Shown piece after piece: positions 33,830 to 46,524 of a stretch of 64,000 bases of DNA. The notes beneath the pieces are model-generated. The model saw only the letters and a program-made list of their open reading frames with translations, ran no database searches and had not been told where the DNA came from. This DNA is from Erodium maritimum. Its lineage: Eukaryota > Streptophyta > Magnoliopsida > Geraniales > Geraniaceae. Location: assembly GCA_963921825.1 (NCBI GenBank), contig OY997594.1, positions 10,235,001 to 10,299,000 of the forward strand, given 5' to 3'. The position numbers and the translations under genes were made by a program. Numbering within the stretch: position 1 is the first letter of the stretch; every line of letters starts with the position of its first letter.

Positions 33830-36708
33830 GTACGTGTCACGCCCCAAATCCGGTATTGACCGGACCCGAGACGTGACTTATTGAAATTCAAATAAAAGCA
33901 GTTTAAATCAAGTAATAACTGGAAAAGATAAGTAAGTAGTTCAACAGAAGTTCAAGTGTTGAGTCCCACGCTCAGACAATACAAAATCCGAAATAAACGG
34001 TACGTCTCTACGAAAACATAAAGTAAATCTAAGCCCGGACCCTCGCTAGCCCCATGCTCCGCGATGTCCTCTACTCCAAGTCAAGGCCACTACCTGTAGA
34101 AAACACGGTAAAGGGGTGAGCTTGACGCTCAGTAGGGAAAACCATAAAAGCCTTCTTATCACGGATTTACCAAAACGCAATTCCATACTTTAGAAATATT
34201 ATAAAGGGTTTGAAACACGATATGACACTTAAGACAAAATAAAGTCAACAACCCTCGTTAAACTCTAACACTCAAAGTCCAACTATACCAACGTCAACTC
34301 CGCCAACTACTATACTCAGGCACACACCGAAAGGAACAATCCAAGTAAGACACCCAAAGTTACGGAACTACAGATGATTTAAGCCACAAGACTCCGAATC
34401 ACACGCAAACCAGTACTTCGTACCAAAATACCCCTCGGTCGCGATGGGACACACATCATCGGGACTCCCGGAAACGTTCCCACAAGGAACACATATCATC
34501 GGGATTCCCGGAGATGTCTCCAAAGGGACCCAGATCATCGTGGTGAAACAAGATATCCTCCCGGAAACATCCCCGAAGGGACACATATCATCGGGGTGAA
34601 ACAAGTCTCTCCGGAACACGTAGCATCGGAGTAAGACAACAAATAGCACGGAAAACACTCAATGTCACAGACACAACAACACTCGTTCAATCCAAAACAT
34701 AAATAAAACACACAACTTATAACCAATGCTCGGTCTCGGGAGCAACCCGCTCAGCCCGGCGTAGCCGCACGCAACTTTCCCCTAACACAAAGTCAGGAGG
34801 GGCGGTCGACCCCATCGCGGCACACAGCGTTTTACCGATCGACGGAAGGCAGGGAACTCGCCTCTTCGCGGCCTGGAACCTCGCGGCACACAACACGGCG
34901 TTTTACCGAGTGCTAGTCGAAAGGTAGGGAAACCACCTCTTCGCAGGACACATCGTTTTACCGACTCACGGTCGGAAGGTAGGGAAACCATCTTTCTCGT
35001 GTACCGCGGTACACCAAGCCTCACACTTTACCGATCGCGCTCCAGAAGGTACGACTCACCTTTTGGGCACAACTCATAATAAATATCACCAGGACAATCA
35101 CAATCACAATCATGTTTCAACAACGTACACAGCCATCAGGCACTTACCATCACTTACCGACGCTACTCTCCACGTGGTCATCCCCACCGGCTTAACCAGT
35201 ATTCGTCCCCCAACATTCTCAATCCAACATATCAGGTAAAACAGGAAATAGCACTCAAATCACTAATCATGTATTCTCAAGCCAATTCTACTCATTTTCA
35301 TGTTTATTGTTTATTAATCGATTCAGACAGGACAACACAAATCCAAACAATCAGCAATCAATCCTACAGGCACGACATGGCCCGATTCTACCAGCACGAC
35401 AATTTTCCAAGACAATAATCGTAAAAGTTCACAGTTCAATCGTCTACGCTAGTTGTTCTCATCCTACATGCATACTAGTTCTTTATCTGATTATTAGGTT
35501 TCCCTATATGCCTTCTAGAACAACCGTAAATAAGCGGGTTTCGAGGTAATCCCTACCTCAGTCTCTATCTGGGTCGCCAAGCTGCTGACGCCTTGGCCAA
35601 CTCCGGTCTTCTCCGTGCTCGGGGTAAAGGCCTAGTTTTAACACAAAAGAGACGATCATCAATCCCGGTCAAAGTTGTAACGGTTCTCTAATTAATGTTT
35701 TAGTCCAACAGTTTGTCCAAAAGTCCGATAAGTTGTCCGATAAGTCCAGGTATTTATCTGATTTTAAGTCTAAATTATTAATTAATTATTTAATTAACTG
35801 GTCTGACCCGGATCCGACCCGAGTCCGAAACCCGGACCCGACCCGTCCAAGTCATCAGGCCCGGACCTGACCCGAGCCCGACCCAGACCCGGATCCAGAC
35901 TCGAGTCAGGACCCGGACCTCAGATCCAGTCCAGGCCCGAGGCCCGAACCAGGTTCAGGCCCGAGGCCCAAACCAAGTCCAGCCCAAGGCCCAGACCAGA
36001 GCTGAAGCCCAAGGCCCGAGTCTCGATTCATGCCCGAGCCCGTCAGAGACGAGCTAGGGTTGGCTTCGGTCCGGTACAGCTCCGGTGACGGCGGCGGCGT
36101 CGGGATCTCTCGGGGTGGCTCTCCACGTTTGCAACGACGACAGGGGGGTTCGGGAGAGGCGAAGGAAGGTCGCTGGTGAGAGCTCCGGCACCTTTCCGTT
36201 CAGATCAACGGCGAGAGAGCTTCACCGGCGCGGAAACCCTAGATCTGAACTCGTGGGTTCCAGTGAAGCCTCTCCAGCCAAATCCGACCACCACGACTCG
36301 CGGCGTGTGGATTTTAGGGGAAAGGAGAGTTGGGGAAGACGAAATCAAGCTCGGATGGTGGTTTACCTGCTCTGGAACTCGTCGCCGGAGTGGCGAAGCT
36401 CGACGCGAGAGTGGATGCGTCGTTGATTCGCTGCGAATCGAGGAAGGAGAAGAAGGGAAGGGAAATGAGAAGAGGAAGCGGCGCGATGTAGGGTTTTGAC
36501 CCGCGCGGGTTTGGGCCGGTTGGGCCTGAGTGCTGAAGCGTGGGCTTCGTCTGGCTCGGCCCAAGCCCGAGCCTGGGCTAGCCCAACTCACACCTTTTTT
36601 TTGCTTTTCATTTTGCTTCGCACTCGTTCCAAAATCCAATCCGTTTTCCAACCCCTCCGTTTTAAAACCGTAATTTAAGCTATTAAATTATCAGGTCTTT
36701 ACAGTACG
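33830..36708 (-). mobile_element. Nested solo LTR (Ty3/gypsy), 2,869 bp, TSD GTACG
   Basis: A reverse-oriented LTR spans 33835-36703, from TGTCACGCCCC at the left to GGTCTTTACA at the right, flanked by GTACG at 33830-33834 and 36704-36708. Its outer end (TGTAAAGACC when reversed) differs from the TGTAAGAACC of the other LTRs, so it is a separate subfamily. It carries a GACCCGG-rich patch at about 35800-36010. It sits inside the 5' LTR at 32860-38792 and is younger than that host. No internal region remains. Confidence 0.9.
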
Positions 36709-38795
36709 CGGCGCGGAACGGTCCTGACTCCAGCATGGCACCTCGCACGGTCCGTGTCCTATTCCGTGCCGGTGCGTTGCGCGGTCCGTGTCTGGTTCCG
36801 GGCTGGTCTGTGACGCGGTCCGTGTTTGGCTCCGGGCCGGTACGTGACACGCTCCGGTTCTGGTTCCCGTCCGGACTGTGGTATGGGTCGGGTCAGTTTC
36901 CAGGCCTGATTTCCAGAAGTGTGGGCCATCCTAATTGGGCCTAGTTCGGGCCCAATTTGTTCCTCTGGCCCTAGAGCGTTTTTAGGTAGATTAAGTTAAA
37001 GACCGTCTTCATTTAGTTATTAATTTTAGTATTGTTTGTGATCCAAGACCGTGGACCCGAGCTCGAGGAAAGAAGAAGACTTTGGGACCCATGAGAAGAC
37101 GGAGAGAAAGCTAGCCCGAACGTCAACAGCTAGGAGTATTTTTAGCTTTGGAGTTCGAGGTAGGGAAAGTACTAAACTCCTCATTTAAATTACCGCTTTA
37201 GTATGCCTACAGGATAATAATAATCGGAAAGGTCCTAGTTTTCATATAGGATGTGATTCACTAGAATAATCATTTTTCAATTACAATAATAACCGGACGA
37301 GTCTAGTATGCATGTAGGATGTGATTCACTAGTTTAATCGCTTTCAATACTTAGGAAATTGCCGTTCTGGTATAATGGCCATGACGAGCCTTAGGATTGT
37401 CTGTGATTGTCTCATATGCCGTGCTTGCTTAGTATTTAGGTTGAGATAAGAGTCGAACTAAACTAGATAAATTCTGATGATCGTTATCTGAATGCTTGAA
37501 TGATTGATTGAATGAATTCTTGAATGAATGTTTGAGTGTAAATTGGTTGTGCCAAAGTGTATGATCGGGTGAGTGATAGACCGATGGGACGTGGTTGGTA
37601 AGTATGACAGTAAGTGTGATTGTTAATGTGAGTTCTTTGTGGCGTGTTGTGGTAAGATTGTGAATTGCTAAGCTTTGGTTGTACTATGACCGTTTGGTAT
37701 GTTGCTCTCTTGTGTGTGTGTTAAGAGAAGTTGTATTCCGGTATGGTACCCACACTGAGGGGGTAAGCCGGTGTGGGGTAGTACCTAGGCCGATGACTTG
37801 TGATCCGGTATGGTACCTACACCGAGGGGGATACGCCGGTGTGTGGTAGGACCATAGCCGAGAGTTTGTGTTCAACCCGATGTGAATCCCGGGAAGACGT
37901 CTAGGCTGAAGGGAATTTCGGCTTGACGCGAGATTGTTTACCCTGTGGGGATGGTTACTTGTTGATTCACCCCGGGTGTATGCGTCCTGCGGGAGTATTT
38001 CCGGAAGTTTATCCTGTTTTCCCCGATGATCTATGGTCCTTTGGGGACATTTCCGAGAATCCCGACGATATGTGTCCCTTCAGGGATGTTTCCGGTAGCC
38101 CCGACGTACGTGTCTCCTCTGGACCGAGGGGAAATCCGACATGACACAAGGACTAATGGTGGATCGGAGTATTGTATCCGACATGACACAAGGAATAATT
38201 GTGGATCTGAGTACTGTGATTTAAGTTATCGATGTGACGTTTAAATACTCTCTCTTTAGTTGTTTTATTCAATATTACACCGCATTTCCTTAATCTTCTT
38301 GAGTTACTGTTTTACTTAAGCTTCGTAATTCTTATTGTTTTCTATTTATAGCATCTTGTTGGTTAATCGCATTAATCGTAACATGTAGATAATTGTGCTA
38401 ACTCAGTTTTTATTATCAAAGTGGAGGTTCCTTTACTTTATTATTTTCCCTACTGAGCGTAAGCTCACCCCTGTTTGTCTTATTTACTGTTTGTACAGGC
38501 TTACTTGGTGAGTAGTTCCTAGAGTTGGGCTCGAGGCTTGGGAGCTTCTGGGAGAGTCCGGGTGGAGTTGATGTTAGAGACGTGTTTGCCGTTGTATTGA
38601 ACCTTGTTTTATTTTGTTATATTCTGAGCTTTAACTCGTAACATCGGTTTTGGGATCTTATTTTATCAAAGTTATTTGATCGAAACTAAATTTGGAGATT
38701 TAAATTGTTTGAGTTTACTTTTATATTTATTATTTAATTGTTAGTTTAACTCACGTCTCGAGTCCGGTCAAAACCGGATTTGGGGCGTGACAATT

Positions 38796-38807
38796 TGGTA
38801 TCAGAGC
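38796..38807 (+). other. Primer binding site (initiator tRNA-Met type)
   Basis: TGGTATCAGAGC lies four bases after the LTR end GTGACA. This is the standard plant LTR-retrotransposon primer site complementary to the tRNA-Met 3' end. Confidence 0.9.
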
Positions 38808-39894
38808 CTGGTTTCATTTTGAACTTGTTTTCGAAACCTCGGACCGTACGTCAATTAGGTGGGTAGAGTTAGGTGGTCTAAGTCGTAGTACTCGGTGACG
38901 CAAGTCAGAAATATTTTATGCGGAGAGTCGAAACGGCAAAGTTCTCGATTGTTGAAGTGGTTCGTTTAAGCATTGATCTCTTTACGTTATGTTGTCTGCT
39001 TTACTTGAATTGTATCTTGTGCTCTATGTGTTGTACGCCTCAATTGATCTGTGATGCTGGCCGGTTGAGAACGAAGTTGATTTAACAAGAGTTGATCGAG
39101 CTGTTGTGAATTGGTTGTTTTGGTAAGTTGTTCGTTACGTGGGTTGTCGCCTTGATCGGTCGTTGTTTAATTGGTGAATTGGAAAGGTTGATCCGATTGG
39201 ATGTCAGTCGAGTAATTCTAGAAACCCGAGTGGTACTGCGATACTTTACAGTGATGTGTACTTTTGCTGGTTGTGGTATGTGCTGGGTGTTGTGTGCAAT
39301 TGTTTATTAAATGTCCCGCTTAAGCGGATGGTTGGTGGAATATACAAACGGGTCATGCCGAAATTTCTGTAAAACTGAAGTGTTTGCGCTATCACGGTTT
39401 GACTCAGGGGCGCCACTGTAGTTGAACGTGATAGGGGGATGTCTAATGGTTACAACGAGATTAGGGGATGCCTGAATCGGGTTGTAACGACGTGAGATCG
39501 ACGTGAATGTTAAGATAGAAAGATAAAGTGTTAAGAACTTGTGGAAAGTAGTTAATGCTAAATTTGTGGAATTGTTTGTGTTATGATTTTAGACCCCACG
39601 CGATGGGAAGATACCCGATCAAGGTATATGCCGGTCTGGTATGTTGTTTGTGCGAATTGTTTGAAACTGTGCCTCCGTGGGAGTTGGTTGAATTGCTTGT
39701 TTGTTGTTGTGAGATGCACAAGTGTGCGGAATTCTCTGCTTATATAAAGTATTATATATGACTACTAAGACTAAGTACTGTTGGTCCGAGTATGACCCTT
39801 GTGAAACGCGTTTGAACGTCTTTATGTTTTAATCGAACCGCTTTGTGCTAAACTGAGAAACTGAACATGTGCGTTATCCGTGCAGCGGGTATAC

Positions 39895-41590
39895 TCTTAA
39901 TGACAACACTTGGTCCAAAAGGACAAATTAGGCCCAAACTAGGCCCAATTCGGATAGCCCACGGATCTGGAAACCGGCTCGGAATCCGACCCGACCCGTG
40001 CCACAGACCGTCCCGGTAACCGACCCAGACCGTGCCTCTCAGAGGCCCGGAACCAGGCCCGAACCGTGCCTCTCAGAGGGCCGGAACCAAGCCCGAACCG
40101 TGCCGCTCATAGGGCCGGTACTAGGAACGTTCCGTGCCGCTCAGAGGGCCGACACCGAGCCCGTTCTGCGCCGCTCAGAGGGCCGGAACCAAGCCCTTCT
40201 TGTGCCGTATTCCGCGTCAGATCTGGGCAGCCCCCAACCCTTCTTCCCCAACTTCGTTTCCACGGAAAACCATTCCAAAAACTCCAATTTTACCAACATC
40301 AAGCTCCAAAACAGTCATAAAAAACCCAAAAACTGCAATACCCACAATGGGTTTCATCAAAGCGTCAACAAACACAACAAAACCAACCTAACTTCACTAA
40401 TTTTTCACCAACAACAACCATCTAACAACACTAACATTAAAACTCAACAAGTTCTAGCAAAACCCACAACTTGAATTGGATTGAAAGAATGATTTGAGAA
40501 GCTACTTACCTTGGTAATTGAGAGGGGATGAAGGAGAGATGGTTTTGGAGAGGTTTGGTGAAGAAATCCTTTGAAAGATGCTTCTTTTTCTCACTAGATT
40601 CTTCTCCAAGTCAAGTTGTTCTTCCTCTTCTCCTCTTCTCTCTAAAATTTCGGCCACCACTAGTAGTTATGGGCTGAAATTGTAGCTTCTCTTGCTTTTA
40701 AAAGACCTAAAAGTGATAAAGTCCAAAAAGCCCCTTAGCATTTAACCACTTAAGGACAACTAGTGAGGGTAAGATGGTCTTTTTGGTCTCATTTCTTCCC
40801 CTCCAAGCTAGCATGGACAAGTGTCCATGTAGGGACCACTTTTCCTTTTCTAAAAACTCCAGCACCTTAATTTAATTAGGATTTGTCGATATAAAGTCCC
40901 GGTTTGACCAAAAATTGACTTTTCCAATATTACAGTCAAACGAAAGGAAATGCCCCTACTAAGCTAACCGTGATGACGGCTAAGCTTTTTGGGCCTCGGA
41001 AAGGTCCCGAACGACTCCCGGAGTCATCATTTGACTTTTTTGGCCGAAAGTCAAACTTTGACAAAAATCACCGGTTCGACTGGGATCGACCGGGGGCGGT
41101 TCTTACAGGATCGGCCTGTAAGAACCGCCCCCGGTCGAACCGGTGAAATTTGGGAAAATTGACTTTCCGTTGGAAAAGTCAACCAATGACTTCGGGAGTC
41201 ATTCGGGACCTCTCCGGGACCCAAACAGCTTAGCCGTCGTTATGGTTAGCTTAGTTGAGTCGTTTCCTTTCTAATGACTACTTTTGCGAAAAAAAGTCAA
41301 ACGCGAGTCAAACATGGTCAAATTAGAGGCTAAATCGGATTAATTTAAATGTGCTGAAATTATTTTCGGTAGAGGTGGACCCCACATGTACACATGTCCA
41401 TGGTGTCTTGGAGGAGAAGAAATGGGGAGGAAATGACCCAATCACCCTTATTTTGGGCCTAAACAAGAAAGGGGATATAAGGGGAAAACTAGACCTTTTC
41501 CTTTTAGGTTAAATGCCACATGGGAGCAACAAATTCAGCCCATTTTGTTGTCTTGGCCGAAACACACCCAAGGGAGAGAGAAAGTTGAAG
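39895..41590. repeat. Head-to-head LTR ends forming a large inverted repeat
   Basis: The reverse LTR ending at 41107 and the forward LTR starting at 41117 face each other across nine bases (GGATCGGCC). The two arms pair over about 470 bp at an estimated 75-80% identity, so a long imperfect palindrome is centred near 41112. Confidence 0.8.
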
Positions 41591-44500
41591 CCGCGTTCCA
41601 GTTGGAGGGAGATGCATATCATTGGTGGCAGCGCGAGCAGGCGCGAATGAGGGATGACTTTCCGCTGTTTGGACAGCGTTTCCTGAAGCAGTACTTCCCG
41701 TAGTCAGTATTGGATGACAGGCACCAGCAGTTCCTGGAACTGCGTCAGGAGGGGATGATAGTGTCCGAGTACGAGGCGAGGTTCACTTCCTTGTCCCGAT
41801 TTTCCTCGGAGATGGTACAGACTGAGGCTCACCGCTGTAGACAGTTTGAGGGAGGGCTTCACCCTGCGATTACGGATCGGGTCGCCGTTCTGAGGACCTA
41901 AGTATACTCGGACCTGGTGGACCAAGCACTGGCAGTGGAGCGACGCTTCCGTGAGACAGACAGAGTTCGGGAGAGCAGGCCGAGACCGAGCGGCTCCTTA
42001 AGGCCGTCTAAGGCCCGTGATCCGAGGAGACAGAGGACCTCGGGATCGTTCCAGTCCTAGACACAGCTGAGAGGGACGCGACAGGTCGGATCAGTGGCAT
42101 CCGTGGGACCTGCCCCGTTAGAGCGGGCGTGTTTTCGGTGCGGGCAGTAGGGCCACGTGGCTCGAGACTGTCCGAGGAGCGGACCAGTAGATCGACCAGC
42201 GGGCAAACCGGAGGGGAGGCAGAGTGTCGGCCTGCCGTTATGCCACCAGTGCGGACGGCCAGGGCACTTCGCTGCTAGGTGCCCCAATCAATTTGGGGAG
42301 ATGTCGGCCCCGCGACCACAACAGTCGCACACTGGGCAGTCGCCGCAGTTCTATCAGCGTTAGGCTCAGGCGTCGAGGGCTCCACGGCAGGCAGCGAGCG
42401 CTCCAGCGCCGAGACAGAGAGCTGCGCAGCAGGTGGCACTTCCACCACCCCCGAGAGGCGGACCCTAGGCACCGTAGGGCAGGGTGTACGCGGTCACCGA
42501 CTCTCGAGGTGAGGGACGTCACTCCGGCCATGAGGCTACTCAGGGTACGTGTTTGCTTTACAATTCGTGGGCGTCTTTCTTATTTGATACTAGGGCATCA
42601 CATTCTTTCATATCTTCTTGTGTCGCTGGTATGTTGGGGTTGAGGGTAGAACCTTTGAGTCGACATTTATGTCTTGACACCCCTGTTACGGGAGAAGTGG
42701 TTCTGAGTACCATTTGTCGTGCATGTGAGATTACAGTTGCTGATTGCCCTTTTTCTGGTGATTTTCTTGTGTTGGACATGACGGCATTTGACGTGATCTT
42801 GGGGATGGACTGGTTAGCGAGGTACCGGGCGTCGATCGATTGCTATCGACGACAGGTGACTGTAGTATCGGGTGACACAATCGTCACTTGTGTCTTGGGC
42901 ACTAAGAGCAGAGTTCTCCTGTCTACATTGACCGTGGGTGATGAGGCGGAGACCGTGCATAGTAGAGATCTGCTGCGAGTGGTGTGTGAGTTCACAGAGG
43001 TCTTTCCGGAGGAACTGTCAGGATTACCACCTGCGCGCGAGGTTGAGTTCTGGATCGACTTGATACCGGGTACGGCGCCGATATCCATGGCCCCATACCG
43101 GTTTGCACCAGCCGAGTTGGTTGAGCTGAAGCGACAACTCGAGGAGCTTCGGGAGAAGGGATTTATCCGACCGAGTGCTTCACCGTGGGGAGCACCCGCC
43201 CTCTTCGTGAAGAAGAAGGGTGGAGCGTTGAGGATGTGCATCGATTACCAGAAGTTGAACCGGGTCATTGTGAAGAACCGTTACCCGATGCCGAGGATCG
43301 ATGACTTGTTCGATCAGCTGAGAGGAGCGAAGTGCTTCTCGAAGATTGATCTATGATCCGGGTATTATCAGTTGAGGGTTCGGGAGGAGGATGTGGCGAA
43401 GACCGCATTTCGGACTCGGTATGGGCACTACGAGTTCCTGGTGATGCCGTTCGGGCTGACGAACGCGCCTGCAACGTTCATGGATCTGATGAACGGGATC
43501 TTCCGACCGTACCTGGACTAGTTCGTCGTGGTGTTCGTAGATGATATTATGATTTATTCGCCGAGTGAGGAGGCGCGCGAGGAGCATCTGAGGACAGTTT
43601 TGATGTTGTTGCGCACTCACCAGTTGTACGTCAACCTGGAGAAAAGCGAGTATTGGCTCGCCGAGGTGAAGTTCCTCGGGCATGTTGTGTCCCGAGAGGG
43701 TATACTAGTAGATCCGGCGAAGATCGACGCGGTCTCGAAGTGGGCATGACCCAAGAGTGTCTTCGAGATCCGCAGCTTCCTAGTCTCCGCTTGATACTAT
43801 CGACGGTTCGTCCAGGACTTCTTACGCCTGGCCGCGCCGATGACTTCCCTGACACGCAAGGGAGCCGAGTTTATGTGGACTGATGATTGTGAGCACTCCT
43901 TTACCGAGCTGAAGGCTCGTTTGACTATCGCACCCGTGATGATAGTGCCGGAGCGCGGGATCAGATATGATGTGTATTGTGATGCGTCCGGTGAGGGAAT
44001 GGGATGTGTGTTGATGCAGTTCGGGAAGGTAGTTGCTTATGGCTCCAGACAGTTGAAGACACATGAGCGGAACTACCTTACCCATGACCTAGATTTGGCA
44101 GCAGTCGTCTTCGCGTTGAAGAGCTGACGACATTACTTGTATGGAGAGCGATTCCGGGTGTTCTCGGATCACAAGAGTCTCAAGTACATCTTCTCCCAGC
44201 GCGACTTGAACATGCGCCAGAGGCGGTGGATGGAGCTACTTGAGGAGTACGAATTCGAGCTACTCTACACTCCGGGCAAGGCGCACGTCGTCGCCGATGC
44301 CCTGAGTAGGAAGTCGACTTACTGCCTGGCCCGTATATCAGTCCGAGAGTGGGACATGATGGAGGAGTTGAGCACGTTTGGGCTCGAGCTTGAGGAGATC
44401 ACCGATGGCGTGGCCATGTGTTCGCTGGTGGCTCAGCCCACACTAGTTGCTCGTGTGCTGGAGGCACGGGCCGAGGATGCCGAGGCGGTAGAGATCCGGG

Positions 44501-46524
44501 AAAGGATTATCAGTGGTGTCGATACCAAGGCTGGGAGCAGGGTACTGATCTGGGTCTACGTTACCGAGGAGGGATGTTTGTGCCGCACGGTTGTAGAGAC
44601 GCGGTGCTGAGAGAGTCTCATCACTCCCGTCTTGTTGTGCACCCGGGTGGCACCAAGATGTATCGGGATATCAGACGGCAATTCTGGTGGAGCGGGATAC
44701 AGAGAGCAGTTGCAGAGTTCGTCTCGAGATGCCTCACCTGTCAGCAAGTAAAGGCCGAGCATCAGCGTCCCGCCGGTTTGTTACAACCATTGTCGATTGC
44801 GCAGTGGAAGTGGGACCACGTCACGATGGACTTCGTGTGTGGCTTACCGAGGTCGCCAAGAGGGCACGACGCATTTTGGGTAGTGGTCGACCGATTGACC
44901 TAGTCGGCACACTTCTTAGCCATGAGGATGACTGATACGGTTAACACTCTGAGTCGTCTGTACGTTCGAGAGATTATCCGTCTTCACGGGGTTCTGGTGT
45001 CGGTTGTGTCCGACAGAGATCCTCGATTCACCTCCAGGTTTTGGGAGAGCTTGCAGAGAGCACTAGGGACCGAGGTCTTGCTCAGTACAGCGTATCACCC
45101 GCAGACGGACGGTCAGCCAGAGCGCACGATTCAGATCTTAGAGGATATGCTACAAGCATGTGTGTTGGACTTTCAAGGGTCATGGGAGGACCACTTACCA
45201 TTGGCTGAGTTCGCCTACAACAACAGCTTCCAGGCCAGTATTGGAATGGCACCGTTTGAGGCGTTGTATGGTAGGCCTTGTCGTTCGCCCGTGTGTTGGG
45301 CAGAGGGAGGAGACATGAGTTTACTTGGTCCGAAGCTTGTCCGGGAGACGACCGAGAAGGTCGCACTAATTCGGGAGGGGTTGAGGACCGCGCAGAGTCG
45401 ACAAAAGAGTTACCCTGACAGACGGCGCCGGCCTCTCGAGTTTATAGTTGGTGATCATGTGTTTCTGAGGGTGAGCCCGAAGAAGGGGCGAGTGCGATTC
45501 ATCCGCGGCGGAGGCAAGTTGGCCCCGCGGTTTATTGGACCTTTTGAGGTTCTGGGCAGAGTTGGAGCCGTTGCTTACCACCTTGCATTGCCACCGCAGC
45601 TTGAGAACGTTCATAACGTCTTCCACGTTTCCCAACTGCGAAAGTACACTGTGGACCCCTCCCACGTTATTGAGTGGACGGACATCGAGGTAGCTGAGGA
45701 TGTTTCGTATGAGGAGCAGCCAGTCAGGATTCTGGATACGCGGGAGCAGGTCTTACGAGGCAAGACTATCCCACTGGTACGGGTACAGTGGCAGCACCAC
45801 GGGTACATGGACGTCACTCCGGCCATGAGGCTTTCTAGGCCGACGCGGCGTGAGCCGGTGTGATATATTGTGACTGTGCCCCGATGCGGTTCCGGGAAGA
45901 CATCTAGGCCGATGTTGTGTGATCCGGTATGATGTATTGTGATTGTGCCCCGATGTGGTTCTGGGAAGATATCTAGGTCGATGATGTGTGATCCAGTACG
46001 ATATGGTGAGTCGGGCTGCTGTACGGGACGTGTGATTGCTTTATTATGTGTTGTATGCTTGAGGATATGATAAGTGATGTGAGTACGTTGTGATAGTGGT
46101 CGTGACAGTGTGTTTGTGTTTGTGTGTTCTCTATGGCTGTCATTAGTGTTGTGGCTTACTAGTATGCCCTAATTGGACGGTTACTCGTGGTGGTAAGCGG
46201 ATACTCGTCACATTAACTACTTTTCCTACTGAGCGAAAGCTCACCCCTTACTTTTCTGTGATAGAGGTCTTGAGCGGGATTTGGACTAGCGGTATTCTCG
46301 GAGTTAAGGAGCTAGCGAGGGTCTTAGGCTAGTGTGGTCTAGAGACGTACTTTCTATTTTGAGCTAAACATTTTATTAATGGATTTGTGAGTTGTTGACT
46401 CACTTTATCGGATTTATTGATTTGGGGTACTACTTTTGGAGTTCATTTCCTTTTAAATTGCTTTATCATTTATTTTCTCAGTTCACGTCTCGAGTCTGGT
46501 CAAAACCGGATTTGGGGCGTGACA
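41591..46524 (+). mobile_element. Decayed Ty3/gypsy (Tekay/Del-like chromovirus) gag-pol body with 3' LTR tail
   Basis: Parts occur in canonical order: gag with zinc knuckles (41591 to about 42470), protease with a [10 protein letters not shown]-type active-site region (about 42590), reverse transcriptase (about 43000-43560), RNase H (about 43850-44310), integrase with its HHCC zinc finger and core (about 44630-45400) and a C-terminal domain ending near 45860. The last 660 bp are the tail of an LTR ending GTGACA at 46524. Order and wording place it in the Tekay/Del chromovirus clade. The 5' LTR and the start of gag are absent. The body is broken, with roughly eight to ten interruptions, and looks old. 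It lies inside the LTR at 41117-49041. Confidence 0.9.

Larger units (their letters stand above)
32860..39894 (+). mobile_element. Head of a plus-strand Ty3/gypsy element: 5' LTR, PBS and leader
   Basis: The LTR begins TGTAAGAACCGCCCCCGG at 32860 and ends GGGGCGTGACA at 38792. It is about 3.06 kb once the nested solo LTR (33835-36703) is discounted. A tRNA-Met-type primer binding site follows at 38796-38807, then about 1.1 kb of untranslated leader to about 39894, where the sequence changes to the reverse-oriented LTR. The gag start is not seen. LTR length and PBS fit the Tekay/Del chromovirus clade. The element is incomplete. Its first 250 bp look roughly 90% identical by eye to the reverse LTR ending at 41107, so the two are related members of one subfamily. 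Confidence 0.75.
32055..41112 (-). mobile_element. Minus-strand Ty3/gypsy LTR remnant with TSD GGATC, interrupted by another element
   Basis: The left end (TGTCACGCCCCAAATCCGG, 32060) and the right end (GGCGGTTCTTACA, to 41107) are the two termini of one LTR type in reverse orientation. GGATC flanks both ends (32055-32059 and 41108-41112). Only the outer parts are this LTR, 32060-32859 and about 39895-41107; between them lies a plus-strand element (32860 to about 39894). About 1 kb of the middle of this LTR appears to be missing. Without an internal region it is best read as a solo LTR that was later invaded. It is a fossil with no coding content. Confidence 0.75.

Noticed and set aside
36085-36651. 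Open frames on both strands near 36.1-36.7 kb
   Set aside because: They lie inside a solo LTR and are GC-rich composition effects with no domain.
42238-42643. Overlapping open frames in the zinc-knuckle region of the gypsy body
   Set aside because: These are GC-rich shadow frames of a decayed retroelement and not independent genes.
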